A DNA stretch of 64,000 nt from positions 3,472,001 to 3,536,000 of the forward strand of contig NW_025408669.1 in NCBI RefSeq assembly GCF_020360975.1. The letters are read 5' to 3'. Positions 1 through 11,888 of the stretch are shown one piece after another; within the stretch, counting starts at the first letter, position 1; each line of letters opens with the position of its first letter. Made by a program: the position numbers and the translations under genes. Source of the DNA: Hirsutella rhossiliensis (lineage: Eukaryota; Ascomycota; Sordariomycetes; Hypocreales; Ophiocordycipitaceae). The notes beneath the pieces were generated by a model. That model made no database searches and was not told the DNA's origin. It saw only the letters and a program-made list of their open reading frames with translations.

Positions 1-127
1 TGATCATTTTATGCAATTTCAGTACATATCTCCACCGATCTCGGGGATAGAAAAGCACTGAAAACTTCCGGCCAAATCCATGTACAGTAGAATGCGGGAT
101 ACATGGGAGCTTTGCTTGTCAATCCTG

Positions 128-974
128 TCACACAGCATTGGTGGTCCGATACTGCTTCGGGGTATAGGAAAACTCCCCGAGGGGGAACCTGACCCAAGTC
201 GTATCCTCGGTCATGAGTCCCGAACTGCCGGCGTAAAAGGCAGCCAGAGCGCAAATTATGGCAAAGACACCGCCCGCACGGTTGACACGGATGGCGGCGG
301 TGAGGTGCGTCGAAGAGACGAACTGGGCGATGCTGAGGAAGAAGAAGGCGAGGGCTAGGAAACCGAGCACGACAAGGATGGTAATGTTTGTCCTGAGGGC
401 GGCGACGAAGAAGATGAGGGTGAGGAAGCACCAGAGGATGAGGAAGATGCCGAGGGCAAAGCTGTAAGCGCGCTCATCGCCTTGGTAGGCCTGCTTGATG
501 CCGAGCGACGGGACGAGGAACATGGCAAAGGCGAGCCAAAAGGCGCCATAGGAGCAGTGGACCGTGGTGCCAAACGTGTTGCCGACGCGAAACTCCATGA
601 TGCCGGCAATGAACTGTGCTGCACCGCCAAAGAAGACGGCAAGGCCAAAGACGGCCTGGTCGGGGCCCACGTTGCCCAGCGGATTGGAGCCGGGAAGTCT
701 GCATTGAGGAGCAACGAGGTAAGCGACGTGATGAGGAGAGAAGGCCGAGGATTGGCACTCACCCTGCGCCGCATTGATAGAGACCGAGGACAAAGGTGGT
801 CAGGGCAAAGCTGATGAGGCCCAGCGGACCGGGATTGGCAATCTTGAAGAACTGCGGGTCGTTGACTTGAGAGACCATGGACTGATGGGGCTTGCCGTTG
901 ACGCCATTGCCCGCGTCTCTAGTACGGTGGTGGCCATCGGTATAAGCCTGTTCAGCAGCCGTCGTCGAAGCCAT
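128..974 (-). CDS. GPR1/FUN34/YaaH (AceTr) family acetate/ammonium transporter
   Basis: A 260-residue polytopic plasma-membrane protein of the Ato/AcpA family, whose members carry acetate and are linked to ammonium export. The N-terminal tail of about 45 residues is hydrophilic and leads into the family signature NPGPLGLISFALTTF; six hydrophobic segments follow. The model has two exons, 974..763 and 698..128. The 64-nt intron opens with GTGAGT, ends in CAG and restores the frame inside Gly71, between YQCGA and LPGSNPLG. The start ATG is at 974; no better upstream ATG was seen. The C-terminus ends in a hydrophilic tail after the last span. Family assignment is firm. Which substrate it carries, and whether it is the main acetate permease or a paralogue, cannot be read from sequence. 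Confidence 0.93.
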
Positions 975-2122
975 GGTGTCTGCTTTCTTTCTTGGCTTGG
1001 TACGTGATGTTGAGGAGTTGAGGGGAAAAGGGCTGCTCGGCGACGAACAAGAGGAGAAGACGGACAGGCAGAGGGCCGGGGCATCCGTATGTCAGACGCT
1101 TCTTATAAGCCTACGCGCTGCTGTAGGGCACCATAACGAGGCAAGGACGATGACCTGTCACCTTGCGATCCCGTACATGCAGCCCCAGCTCATGATGCGG
1201 GGGCTGACAAACAAAGACTCGCGGGCGTTGACGCCAGACACGGACCATCCGGTGGCAGAGGGCTTCGCGATTCGATGCTACGCACAGGACGTCATTGCAG
1301 GAGAGGTCCCAAGTGCCGGCCGGCATCGACTCACGTCGAGCCAATGGCAGCAGCAGGCGGCTCACACCCCTGGCGAGGGGACTCGTCATTGCGAGTCACC
1401 CCGCCCGATGGCGAGCTAAGCGAGTGAGATGCGCAGAAGCCCATCTGGCCCATGAAGCCGGCCCAATGCATGCATGTCTCGATGGACTGGAGGTGAGAAA
1501 AGGCGGCCGGCGCCGGGGCAGTCTGGGTGGGGGGCGCGTCCCAAGCCGGATGGGAACCTGACCGTACTTAAAAAGTAGGGAGAGAAGACGGCCGTGACTC
1601 TGGTCAGAAGGGAGTCTTTGTTGGGCTGGATTGGCGTCATGGATGAAGAAGCAAAGCTGTGATGAGCTCGAGGTCACGAGACCGGGCCTGCTCGCGCAGG
1701 GAAGCGACCCCACACGCTCCTTGTCGGTGGCGTTCTTTCCCCAGATTCGTCGCATGCCTCATTCCCCCGGGGCTCCATCCGCCCGCCCGCAGCCGAGCAC
1801 GTGCTCCATGCGTGCGCTACTTATCTAGTACATCTAGCTTCTGGGAAATATACCGTGTCTGTCTGTAGCGTCTTAGTAGCTTTTCAGTCATCTGAGGCAC
1901 GAGTACGTACCGAGCACTTTTCCCTGCCACTCACAGCCCAAGCTCTTTCTGGAAATAGCGGGGCACCTGTTATCGCCGGCGATTGAGCACGATTGCGCTC
2001 GAATCGCCTCCCCTCTAACCTCGCATCTCCGCCCTACAAATGACTTGAGCTGGCCAAGCACAGAACACCCTCATATTCCATCGTCTATTCATCTCCTCAA
2101 GGCTCTGCTCTCGCCGCTGCCA
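975..2122. other. Intergenic region between divergent transporter and J-protein genes
   Basis: About 1.15 kb holding both promoters. Only short overlapping open frames without recognisable protein similarity are present. A pyrimidine-rich stretch lies just before the J-protein start. Nothing else is supported. Confidence 0.6.
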
Positions 2123-3025
2123 ATGATGCTCAAAAACTCGGCCGTGGCGCTGTGCTGCTCCACGTGCTCCGTCCCCTCGTCACTCACGTCATCGCCCTCG
2201 CCATCTCGATGCTTCCCTTCTCACCCCTCATACAAAGGCAGACACGGAAGCACCAGCTTGAGAAGACGTGCCTCGACCTCAACACACTCCGACGGCGACG
2301 CACCCCCCGCCTGGCCGCGCTCATCGCACCCGACCCCCTACGAAATCTTCGACATCCACAAGGCCGCCCCCTACACCAAGCGCCGCTTCTACCAGCTCGT
2401 CAAGCTCTACCATCCCGACACCCACGACAGTCACACTCGCGGCCCCTTGTACTCTATGCCGACGCCCTCCTCGCCATCCTTTTGCTCTCAAAGCCTCCCC
2501 TCGGCCACGCGCCTCGAGCGATATCGCCTCGTCGTCGCCGCCAACGATCTCCTCAGCGACCCGGAGAAACGGCGCCTCTACGACTCCCATGGCATTGGCT
2601 GGATCCAAGGCCATCGTGCCGCCGACCTCCGCACCGCAGACCGCGCCTGGCGCCATCAGCCCAATAGCCCAGCCCGCAACGCCACCTGGGAAGACTGGGA
2701 GCGGTGGTACGAGGCCCGCGACGGGCGGCGCCGCGAGCCCACATACATGAGCAACGGCACCTTTGCCACCTTGGTCGTCATGATGTGCATGGTAGGCGCC
2801 ATGACGCAGGCCAACCGCGCCGAGGCCTCGGGCGCCCACTTTGTCGAGTCGACGAAGCAGAGGCATGCGGCCATTGGGCAGGACATGCTCAGGAGCAGTA
2901 CGGCGTTGGCTGGCAGGTCCAAGGACGAGAGGGTCGACTCCTTCCTGCGGGACAGGCAGAACGTGGCGTCCGATTATGCGCCTAGTAGATGTAATGCTCC
3001 TTCGCAGCCTGACAGGCCCGCATGA
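2123..3025 (+). CDS. Mitochondrial J-domain protein (Jid1-like)
   Basis: A 300-residue single-exon DnaJ-type co-chaperone. The first 50 residues are rich in Ser, Arg and hydroxylated residues with almost no acids, as in a mitochondrial presequence. The J domain covers about residues 72-155: it opens with PYEIFDI, has the HPD motif at 97-99 (LYHPDTHD), and closes with LLSDPEKRRLYDSHG. A single hydrophobic span lies at about 212-230 (TFATLVVMMCMVGAM), so the protein is probably anchored in the inner membrane. The overall plan resembles yeast Jid1; Hsp70 partnership is inferred from the HPD motif. Start: two tandem ATGs at 2123 and 2126 were preferred to an in-frame upstream codon at 2045, because the presequence then begins cleanly. 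It ends 111 bp from the convergent membrane-protein gene. Confidence 0.85.
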   Translation: MMLKNSAVALCCSTCSVPSSLTSSPSPSRCFPSHPSYKGRHGSTSLRRRASTSTHSDGDAPPAWPRSSHPTPYEIFDIHKAAPYTKRRFYQLVKLYHPDTHDSHTRGPLYSMPTPSSPSFCSQSLPSATRLERYRLVVAANDLLSDPEKRRLYDSHGIGWIQGHRAADLRTADRAWRHQPNSPARNATWEDWERWYEARDGRRREPTYMSNGTFATLVVMMCMVGAMTQANRAEASGAHFVESTKQRHAAIGQDMLRSSTALAGRSKDERVDSFLRDRQNVASDYAPSRCNAPSQPDRPA

Positions 3026-3136
3026 ATACGAATTACCGATAAACGATTGTGACGTGTCTTGAAGATTTCATCCTATTTCGTAAATTTCTCCCATTTCATT
3101 TATACATGAGACATGTGGCATTCATCATAAGCGCCG

Positions 3137-5253
3137 TCATTGGTTATCGTTGACTCGTCGCAAGCCAGCCTCGACGCTCTTCATCTCGTTGCTCGCACCC
3201 TCGTCGGTGATGCGGCCCGAGTTGGGATCCCGGCGACGGCCCCGGCCAAGGTCCAGCTCAGGCGGCGTCGGGATCTTGCTCCCCAGCCCCGGGACGTAAT
3301 CGTCGTCGTCATCGTCATCGAGGACCTCGTCTGCCGAGGTACCGAGGCGGTGGTTTATAACGTTATCGATGCGCAACCGCGGAGGACCTGAGTTGAGTCT
3401 GGTGCCGTTTTTGGGCGGACCGGCTGACGGAGGGAGTTGTCAACGGAAGTGCCCTTGTATAGCTTGGGCTGATTTCTTTGAGGAGATTGGGACTTACAGA
3501 GTACCAGGTCAAACAGCTTGACAATGACGGGCCCCCACACCGTCATGGCGATGATCTGCCCGTAGGACCACTTGCTTGCCTCGAAGCTGTCGGCGCTAAA
3601 GACCTTGACGAGGGAGACCATGTACAAAATGTTGATGACGAGGTAGGCCAGCTCCAGGGACCACCAGACGACTCTCTTGAGCCTGATCCAGGCGGGCTTG
3701 AACTTGCCCCTGGGGCCGTGGCCGAGCCGGTAGCCGCGGATGCTGAGGTCGCGGGTGAGGCGGTGGCTGCGGAAGGTCCAGCTTAGCTGGTCGATGAGCA
3801 AGATGACAATGGCGACGGTGTCGAGGACGAGAAAGACGACCTTGTAGAGGTAGGGGCGAGGGAAGAAGCCAAGGTGCAGGCCTTCGACACCGTGCATCGA
3901 GGCACAGTAGCTGCGAGGGCTGGGATTGCCGCCACAAGCCTCAAGCTCCCTTTCCTTGCGAAAGAGCTCAAAGGCATCACGGAAAAGGACCTTTTGGCTG
4001 GTGGCGACAATGGCCAAGAGATACTCTGCAAAGAAGCCGAGAAAGGTGTGCCAGTTGCGGATGCCCTCGTTGTGCAGGCACAGCTGGACGAGGAACATGG
4101 GCAGGATGCCGTTCTGGCTGACGTGGAAGGCGACGGCGGCGTTGACAATGATTTCGCCCCAAAAGGTGCCCTCCTGGGAGTTGACGACGATGGCGAGGAT
4201 GGAGGCGATCTGGATGGCGAAGACGAACCAGCACTGGGCCTCCTGGAACTCGACGAGCGTCGTGGCGAGGGCGATGCTGGTGCGCGACAGGGCCGACGAG
4301 TCGCGCCAGATGATGGACTCGATGCGCGTCAGGCGGCGCTGCAGGTCGAGCAGCGACGCGCGGTTGCTGGTGCGGCGCTTTGCCTTGCCCTGCTGGGAGA
4401 AGCGGACCCAGAGGGTGAAGGTCTTGAGGGAGAGGAAGAGGAAGCTGGCAAAGCAGACCTGGAGAACGTACGAGATGAGGACCTGTCAACGTCCACAGTC
4501 AGCACTTACACACACTCACTCTCGCAAGGACAGCAGGCAGGCAGTTCTCACCCCCGGCCCAAAAATGTCGGGGTTAATCTCGACGGGGATCTTGGGGCAA
4601 AAGGAGCCCATGGCGTCAAACACATCGGGCGGACTCGACAGCCCCGACAACGCCTTGACGGCGTCGCTGCAGGGCTTGCGGATGCCATCGCCGCCGCCGC
4701 ACGCCGCCTGCGCGCACGCGACAAACGAGTCCAGCACGGGCCGCTCGTCAAAGGTCGCCAGCGGCGTGCCGGCCATGACGGCACTGGCGTTGTGCGCCGC
4801 CTCGTCGGGGAGGTAGTAATAGTAGTGGTGGCTGGCGCTGGCGCCGGCGCCGGGCGACGAAGCCCCGACGACACTGCGGTTGGCGCGGGTCCAGTACGCT
4901 ATCGACGACAGCGCGGCGCAGTTGTAAAACGTCTCGAGCGAGCCAAACAGCGTTGCGGCGTCGCGGCATGCTCGCGGGCAATCGGTGCCATGGTTGCCGT
5001 CGACACGGCAGCCCGTGGGGAAGAGCCACATGTGCCGCTCGTCGTCGTTGCCGCTCTCCCCCGAAGGCCGGATGAGGAACTTTTGGAAGAAGTTGGCGGC
5101 GTCATCCTCGTGGGTGCTGCCGAGGATCTCGAGGTCGTGAAAGGGGAAGAAGCCCGTCGTGCCGCTCAGCTCGGCCGGGAGGAAGTTGACCGTCACCGCC
5201 CGGGGCGTCGCTGCGGCGTCGGCTGTGGACGAGTTGGACGCGAGAGTGGCCAT
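3137..5253 (-). CDS. Orphan membrane protein, about seven transmembrane segments, acidic C-tail
   Basis: No family name was recognised. The model has three exons: 5253..4552, 4482..3498 and 3423..3137, total 657 residues. Intron 1 is GTGAGA...CAG in phase 0; intron 2 is GTAAGT...CAG in phase 1, and only this phase leads into the long final frame. Residues 1-234 form a hydrophilic N-terminal region with scattered Cys (FPTGCRV, TDCPRACRD, YNCAAL) and no evident signal peptide. From residue 235 about seven hydrophobic segments follow, the first reading VLISYVLQVCFASFLFLSLK and the last IIAMTVWGPVIVKLFDLVL. The tail carries a run of seven Asp and basic clusters. The layout (outside domain, seven spans, cytosolic tail) resembles a receptor, but no GPCR signature was seen. 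The span count is by eye. Confidence 0.78.
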
Positions 5254-6218
5254 GGTGCTCCTCGCTTGTCGCCTGCTGCGCGCCCTCTCTCTCCTTTCAC
5301 CCCCTCTCAGTTCCCCCCTCTTCTTTCTATTCCGCCCTCCGGTCCGGGAGGTTATTACAAGCCTCGGATACCGGAGCTGGAGTTCATCCATCAACCGAGG
5401 TGTAGCAGCTCAACCTTGTAGTAGTAGAAAATTCCGTAAATAAAAAAGGAACAAAAAATACAAATCCATCCCCCTCAGCAGTCGTCGCCATGAACATGTT
5501 TCGGCAGAGGAGAAACGCCTCGAGGAGTGAGAAAGCAAGGGCCAATTGATGACAATCCAAGTCAACAAGAACGCAAAAGAAATGCCAGTCGGTGTGGGAG
5601 AAACGAACGATGCATAATAAGTTAGGCTTATATCTCCAAAGAGAGGGGCATAGGGCTATTGTCTATCCTTAATGGAGTCGTTGGATCATGGCTGCGTCTG
5701 TCCACCGAATCAGAGGCCGTCGTCGAGCCGCCAGGGTGGGGAAAGAGACCATTGTCCAACATCAGGCCGAGAAATGGGGCAGCATAAAAGGCCGACATGC
5801 TCACGGGATCCTCCGGCGGTGGTTGGGAGGGAAGCTGTTGAAGTGCGGTTATCTCGAGTGGGTTTTGTTCGCTTGCCTCATTCATGTTATTGCATATCGC
5901 AAATAAGGTTACCGTTTGTGTAACATCCAGCCGCATGATATGCACATCATGATGCCAGTGTACGGAATACTCCGTCCAGTACGGACTCGCAGCTTCGTGC
6001 ATGCACCAGCTTGACGTGTACCGCGTCATTAGCGTCAGAGTACACAGTACCCTTGCAGCAAACCCGACAAAAGCCGACGGACCTCCGTCACCCGCCAGCA
6101 GCAATTGAGCCGAAGCTCCAGGCAAGCATTCTCCCATCGTCACCACCACTCCTCCCAGTCGCCGCCGCCCCCGAATCTCCCCTTCTCCGACAATCATTCG
6201 CTTAATCCCCCAATCATC
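5254..6218. other. Divergent promoter region
   Basis: Nearly 1 kb between the orphan membrane-protein gene (-) and the methylglutaconyl-CoA hydratase gene (+). An open minus-strand frame (5628-6350) crosses it and overlaps the hydratase start, but its composition is low-complexity and it has no conserved motif. It is not called as a gene. Confidence 0.55.
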
Positions 6219-7289
6219 ATGCCTCCCCGTCTCCGCCTCCGCCTCCGCCTCCTCCCGCCCTCCTCCCCGCCGCTCCTCCGCCGTCTCTACTCCTCCTCCG
6301 CCGAGCCGCTCATCCGCGTAACAAACCTCCCCGCCGCCTCGTCCGGCCACATCCGCGTCCTCGAGCTCAACCGGCCCAAGGCCCGCAACGCAATCTCAAA
6401 GGCCCTGCTGGCCGACCTCGGTGCCGAGGTCGACCGCGTCCACGCCCAGTACGGCCGCGACGGCGAAGAGCTGCCTGCTGCTGCCTCCGCCGAGCTGGGC
6501 CCCACGAGGGCTCTTGTGCTGGCCAGTGCTGTTGATGCTTGCTTTTGTGCCGGTGCTGATCTCAAGGAGCGTCGTGGCTTTACCCAGCTTGAGTGAGTAG
6601 CTGCCTTGCCTTGTCTGCTTCTTGGCGTGCTCTGTGGCAGATGAAATCTTTGATCACACAGCCCGCGGCTGCTGACAACCCCCAGAACCGCCGACTTCCT
6701 CTCCAACCTGCGCGCAACTTTCACCTCCCTTGCCGACCTCCCCATCCCCACAATCTCGGCAATCTCCTCCCTCGCCCTTGGCGGCGGCCTCGAGCTCGCC
6801 CTCTCCACCCACTTCCGCGTCCTCTCCTCCAACGCAACCATAGGCCTCCCCGAGTCCCGCCTCGCCATCATTCCCGGCGCTGGCGGTACTCACCGCCTTC
6901 CCGCCCTCGTCGGCCTCTCGCGCGCCCGCGACCTCATCCTCACCGGCCGCCGCGTCGCCGCTCCGGAGGCCTACTTCCTCGGCATCGCTGACCGCCTCGT
7001 CGAGGTCGTCCCCGAGGATGCCCGCCCCGGCGCACAAGGCCAGCATGGTGACGACTCGTCAGACATACTGCCCGCCGCTCGTAGGGCTGCCCTCGCAGAG
7101 GCCGTTCGCCTGGCTCAGGAGATTTGCGAGGGTGGGCCCGTCGCTATCAGAGCTGCCTTGCAGGCCGTCGCGTGGGCGAGGCCGGAAAAGGAGGACGAAA
7201 TGTACCAGAGGGTCGTCGACACCGACGACAGGAACGAGGCTCTGAGGGCTTTTCAAGACAAGAGGAAGCCCGTCTTCAAGGGCCGATAA
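6219..7289 (+). CDS. AUH: Methylglutaconyl-CoA hydratase, mitochondrial (AUH-type)
   Basis: A crotonase-fold enzyme that hydrates 3-methylglutaconyl-CoA to HMG-CoA, the penultimate step of leucine catabolism in the mitochondrial matrix. It is 325 residues long. Residues 1-25 are Arg/Leu/Ser-rich and lack acids, as in a presequence. Family motifs follow: LELNRPKARNAIS, the oxyanion-hole segment CFCAGADLKER (typical of AUH rather than general enoyl-CoA hydratases), SLALGGGLELAL and GLPESRLAIIPGAGGTHRLP. Exons are 6219..6592 and 6686..7289; the intron (GTGAGT...CCCAG) splits a Glu codon in phase 2. The 5' exon carries an insertion of about 15 residues (EELPAAASAELGP) between the first beta strands, compared with the human protein. 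It is convergent with the deubiquitinase gene. Function is confident from the motif set. Confidence 0.93.
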
Positions 7290-7791
7290 ACGCCCCGCCG
7301 CCCTCGTAGGAAGAACACACACCAAGTGGTTCCCCCAAAAAAAGGCAAAAGAACAAGCCCTGCGTGCCTCGCCAAACCTGTGTCTGGGTTCAGTCCAACC
7401 CTCTCCAAAAAGGCGTCTGTCTCAGACCAGCTCAGTCACGTGAAGAATCGCAGTTGTACAAAACTAGAAGCCGAGCAAATCACGTCGACGTGTCTCCTTT
7501 TTCATGTCTATTGACTGGCGCCCGGATTCGGCCGTAACTCCAACATGCTCGCTGTGCGAACGCTGCCTGCGCGAATCGTCGTCCCAGAGGCCTCGCACGT
7601 CGAGGGTCATGTCTGATGCCCGGCATCATACCTAACACTTTGATAAACCCCCAAGGGCCTGATGCAACCTCCCATCATCACCTTCCCTGGACACTCGCAC
7701 ACCTTGGTGCCGCTGTCGGTCAACGACAACCACTCGAAACATGCTTCCCCCGCCATCTTTTCCCCACAATTCCTGTTGACGGCCAGCCACC
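7290..7791. other. Convergent 3' intergenic region
   Basis: About 500 bp between the ends of two convergent genes, holding the 3' untranslated regions. No coding potential or structured element is evident. Confidence 0.6.
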
Positions 7792-10700
7792 TTACTCTAT
7801 GCGATATTGCGGTGGCGACTCGCCGTCGCCGTCGACCACGTCGCCCCGCGTCGATTGCTCGGCGTCTAAGACTTTAACATCGCCGTCGGCGTCCGTCGGC
7901 GTCGGCCCCGATGGCGGTGCTGCCTCTTCAGGAGAAAGTTCTGTTGGGCGCTGTCGTTTGGGGACATCAACATACTCGTGCTTGTCCTCGTCGCGGACGT
8001 AGCAGAGAAAGTATGGCTCCCCGCTCGTGCTCAATGTCTGCAGCACCTCTGCCGTGTCCCTATTCTCCTTGACGTCTGCATCGTTGTACCAGCGCCAGAC
8101 TCTATCCTCAAAGTCGCAGATCCAGACCCAGTAATGGCCCGACATCAGGTGGCCGCGGTGGCAGATGACGGCGTGAAGCCGGTAGGGAATGCTCTTCATG
8201 CTGTCCAGGTGCTGTTCCAGCGCCTTTTCCCGCTGCACGAGCTCCTTGTCCATCATGCCTCGTATTGCCGCGTGAGTCCCGCGGGCTTCGACCGAACTGT
8301 AATCCTCCTGTCTGGAACGGGATGTGGTGGCGGCGTCGCTGGACTGCGTAGGCGTTACGAGAAGAAAGTCGTCTTCGACTGGTCCGTCGAAATCCCAGTT
8401 ATCACCCATTGCGGCGACGCGAGGAGGCGACTCTTGGTCTCCACTTGAGCCACCCTCGTTCCGGCCCTGGGTTCCGTTGGTGCAAGCATCGAGAAAGTCC
8501 ATGTACGATAGGTCAGGGTCTGCTTTTCCGAGCTGCGATTTGAGATCTGCGATTCGGTCGTTGAGGGCCCAGTCCTCGACGCGGCGCCGAAAAACCGGAG
8601 AGTCGTGGGGCGCGTCCATGTAGCGATCGAGGTAAAGTATTTCCGGAATAACGACCGGGTTGCCGTTCTTGCTGCCCATGGATTGGGATCGCTGGATGAG
8701 AACGTGAAGGACTGGTGGTAATGTCTTGATCGCCGTGTACCTCGACAGCTTACTCTCTTCAAGAATCTGCTGGTCAAAGTTTCGGCCCAAGGCATCGTAT
8801 AGCGAGCAAGGTCCATCTGGAGCAGGGAACGCCGTGATGGAGCGGTCAAAGCTGATTTCATGCTGGTAGATGTTTTCGTCAAATTTTTTCGTGTAGTTCA
8901 CCGTGGTGACGAAAAAGGTCTCCATGATCTTCTCCAGCTGGATCCCAGTCTTTCCGTCAATGGAGCTAGGTCGAATGGCCGCCTGCAGACGGTTGATGAT
9001 GCTCCCCATGACCTCCTCCACATCCTGCTGGTCAGTGCCCGATGATCGCTTTTGGTGCTCCAGGGCATTGAGGACCTTTTGGTCGACTGACACAGAGTCC
9101 ACAGCATCATCAGTGGCCACACCGCCGCTCATCTGCTCTGCCGCCGTGCTCGTCTCGTGAGTGGTCTCAGAGGCTCGGCCTGCCGCGGAGGCACCTGCCA
9201 CGGCTTGCTCAACGTCAGCCATCTGGATATCCACATCTTGCTGTGGCTCCTTGGCAGCCAATTCTGTCGGGTTGGTTTCCCGTTCTATCGCCGTCGTCTC
9301 AACCTTTTCATAAGAGCGATCTGACCGCGAATCCTCCTGGTCCACCAAGGTCCTAGAACTTGAGTTGCTACCCGCGTCCATAGACTCTGGGACAGAAGCC
9401 GAGCTAGTCATTTCGACGTCTTGTGACGGATTGGTGGGCAAGGCCGGGGACGGCCGAGCGGGGAGAGGCGGCGGCTGCAGCGCAGTGGCTGGCTGTTCTG
9501 CCGCAGGCTGCTTTGGGCTGTGAAGAAGCGTGTGCGTTGAAAGCAGGACTGCGTTGGCCAACCGTTGAGAGGGCCGCGTTGCGGCCTGGTCTGACGATTG
9601 CAGATTTCGGAACAGCGTAGCAAGTTCCTGTGCAACTGTTCCCATGTTAGCGACAGCCAGCCAGATGGCGTGAAAACAGGCCAGAGTCAGTGGCACTTAC
9701 ATGCCTGGGCCACCACGGCCTCGCCACGGTCCATTTGCATCTTGTTCCCGCCCAGGAGACGCGCCTTGATGCTTTCATCCGTCAGATCCAGCCTTGAATC
9801 TTCGTAGTTAAGCACAATGTCCCGGATGGGCTTGACAGTAAAGAGATACTGCAGTAGACTGTTCAAGTAACACGTGTTTCCGATATTGTGCAACCCCACC
9901 GGGAGCGCCAAGTCGACCGGCTGTCCGGCAGCGGCTCCTCGAGAGTCACTGCTACCCAAGAAGCCATTGGCCTGGCGGAGTTCTAGAGCGGCTTGCTTCA
10001 GTGTCGGAGAGTCGGTGTGAACCGCCATCGCATCTAAAGCGTCAAGATATACCTCTGTTTCTTCTGGCCCCTTGCTTCTCTCCAGCTTCGACAATGTCAG
10101 CAATAGCTCGAGTGCGGAGCGCGGCCAAGATGGCTGCAGTCCATCGGCGTCGGAGTGATGGCTTGGGCCCTCGTCCTCCTAGGGCGTTGGGCTGGTGCTC
10201 ACTTTCTTGCTGGCAGTCTCTGCTGCCGTCTGCCAAGGCACATCGAGGACATCCAGACCAAGAATTGTCGCGGCGGTATCAAGCGACATCTTAGAATCGG
10301 ATTCCATGAGAAGTGCGGCCTGATATGAATCGTCTGTCGAGGTCCGGGCAATCAGCATCAGCATAGACCGCGCAGTGACCGCATCAGCAGGATCCCTGGC
10401 CAGCTTCAGCCGGAAAGCCTCTATGATGGAGTCGGCGCTGTAGTTGTTTGGCGGCTGGAGACCGAGGAAGTTGAGGGCTTGCGACACAACCCCGTCGTCG
10501 TCACTAGTGCCCTGACGTTGGAGCTGACTGTCAAAGACGGAGGATTGGGTCATGGCGTAGTCGGAGAGCTGATCCTCGCCGATATCGTTGGCGATGGCCA
10601 TCAAGTTATCGACCAGAGTCCTACGCCGAGTGGGGAGAAGGTCCCATTGGCGCTTGTAGGCGTTGACAATGACTTCGCGGGATTGCGTCGGTAGGACTCC

Positions 10701-11888
10701 AAGCATTTTGTAGCGCTCGGTGTTGACCAGGGGGTTCTCGCTCACATCGACCACCTCGGAGCAGCCGAGGTCGGAAAGCAGGGCCGAGGTGCAGAGAGTC
10801 GGGCCCTCTGGGCCCTGCCCGGCCTTGTGGATGAGACACTGAACCTCGGCCCTGACATCTTCCAGATAAGCACGGTACGTGCCCAGCTCTGTCGCTCCGG
10901 ACGGACCGCCAGGGGGGGCGGGGACGTTTGGTGTAAAGACGCCTTCATCCACGCCGTTGCGATCCAGCACCTGCTCCGAGAATTCTAGTTGGTGGAAGAT
11001 GGAGAAGCAACGAGGCCCGAAGAGTACAGCGAATCGCTTGTTACGTTTCGATATGCTTCTAACGTCGTCCGGGTCTGACTCGAGCAGATTCTTGAGGTAC
11101 GTGTTGAGGTTGAGCGGCGCCTGGTCGGCCCAGTCGTCCGTCGCCCCTTCGTACCGGCTCGGTTCTTGCTCTCTTGAAAGCTTTAGCTGCTCACGAATGG
11201 CGTCTCGGTCCAGCAGAAGCTGGACCCACCACGTGTGCATTCGAGGCTCTGAAACTTCAAGGGTGACCTGAAAGGTGCAGGGCGGCGCAGAGCAGACAAA
11301 GTGTTCGCGAGCCAAGAGAGGATAGTATTTGGAGTGGTTATCGAGAATGTCTGCATCCGAGACGGACCCCACCCAAACCAGGTGATGCCAAGGAAACTGG
11401 TTATCCCGCAGAGGCCAGCGTGCCTGGCTTGAGTGACAGCGAGCATCGGCATGGGCCTCGTCCCAGGCCATTTTGAAGACGAAGTGGAAGTGGCAGTCGA
11501 GGCAGATGGATGACAGAACGCGCGAAGAAGGCGTCTGAAAGCTCTGGTTGCCGTTGATGACGAGCTTATGAGGATGATCCCAGGTGTAGTAGGTACAGTC
11601 GAGCTTGGCGTTTCTCGCTCGCTCGAACATGTCGCAAACGGTGAAGTCGTTGTTGGTCAGCTCGTAGACCCATCGGCTCGGGTGGGATCCTTGGGGAAGA
11701 AGTGATTAGCGACGTTGACGAAGGCTGCGACAGAAGCAAACCCTACCAGCCACCTCCCTGTCGGGGACAAGATGCGACTTCATGGTCGTCATGTTGTGCG
11801 GGACGAAATCTGTCTGCTCTGTGCCGGGAAGGGCCGCGTAGGAGCTCGTGTCCTGGTCCTGGGACCGCAAATCGTGTTTGCCTGCCAT
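7792..11888 (-). CDS. UBP2: Ubiquitin carboxyl-terminal hydrolase, Ubp2 type
   Basis: A cysteine protease that removes ubiquitin (in yeast notably K63 chains, with Rsp5/Rup1). The hand-built model gives 1301 residues, close to yeast Ubp2 (1272). Exons are 11888..11747, 11689..10203, 10133..9701 and 9635..7792; phases 1, 0 and 1 all close. The first intron has an unusual GTAGGG donor. The Cys box GLHNIGNTCYLNSLLQYLF lies near residue 631 with the nucleophile Cys; the His box (SGHYWVWICDFED) lies near 1188, followed by WYNDADV and YFLCYVR. The catalytic domain is interrupted by a long acidic, Ser/Thr/Gln-rich insert (about 700-920), as usual in Ubp2. The N-terminal half carries the Ubp2-specific region (SRWVYELTNNDFTVCDMFERA). 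The downstream acceptor TTGCACAG at intron 3 was rejected because it creates a stop; the upstream CAG was used. Confidence 0.92.

Noticed and set aside
3874..5421. Long plus-strand open frame of about 515 codons
   Set aside because: It is antisense to the seven-span gene, has no domain, and follows GC-rich codon periodicity of the other strand.
5628..6350. Minus-strand open frame of 240 codons
   Set aside because: It overlaps the start of the hydratase gene, is low-complexity (GGG, EE runs) and shows no motif.
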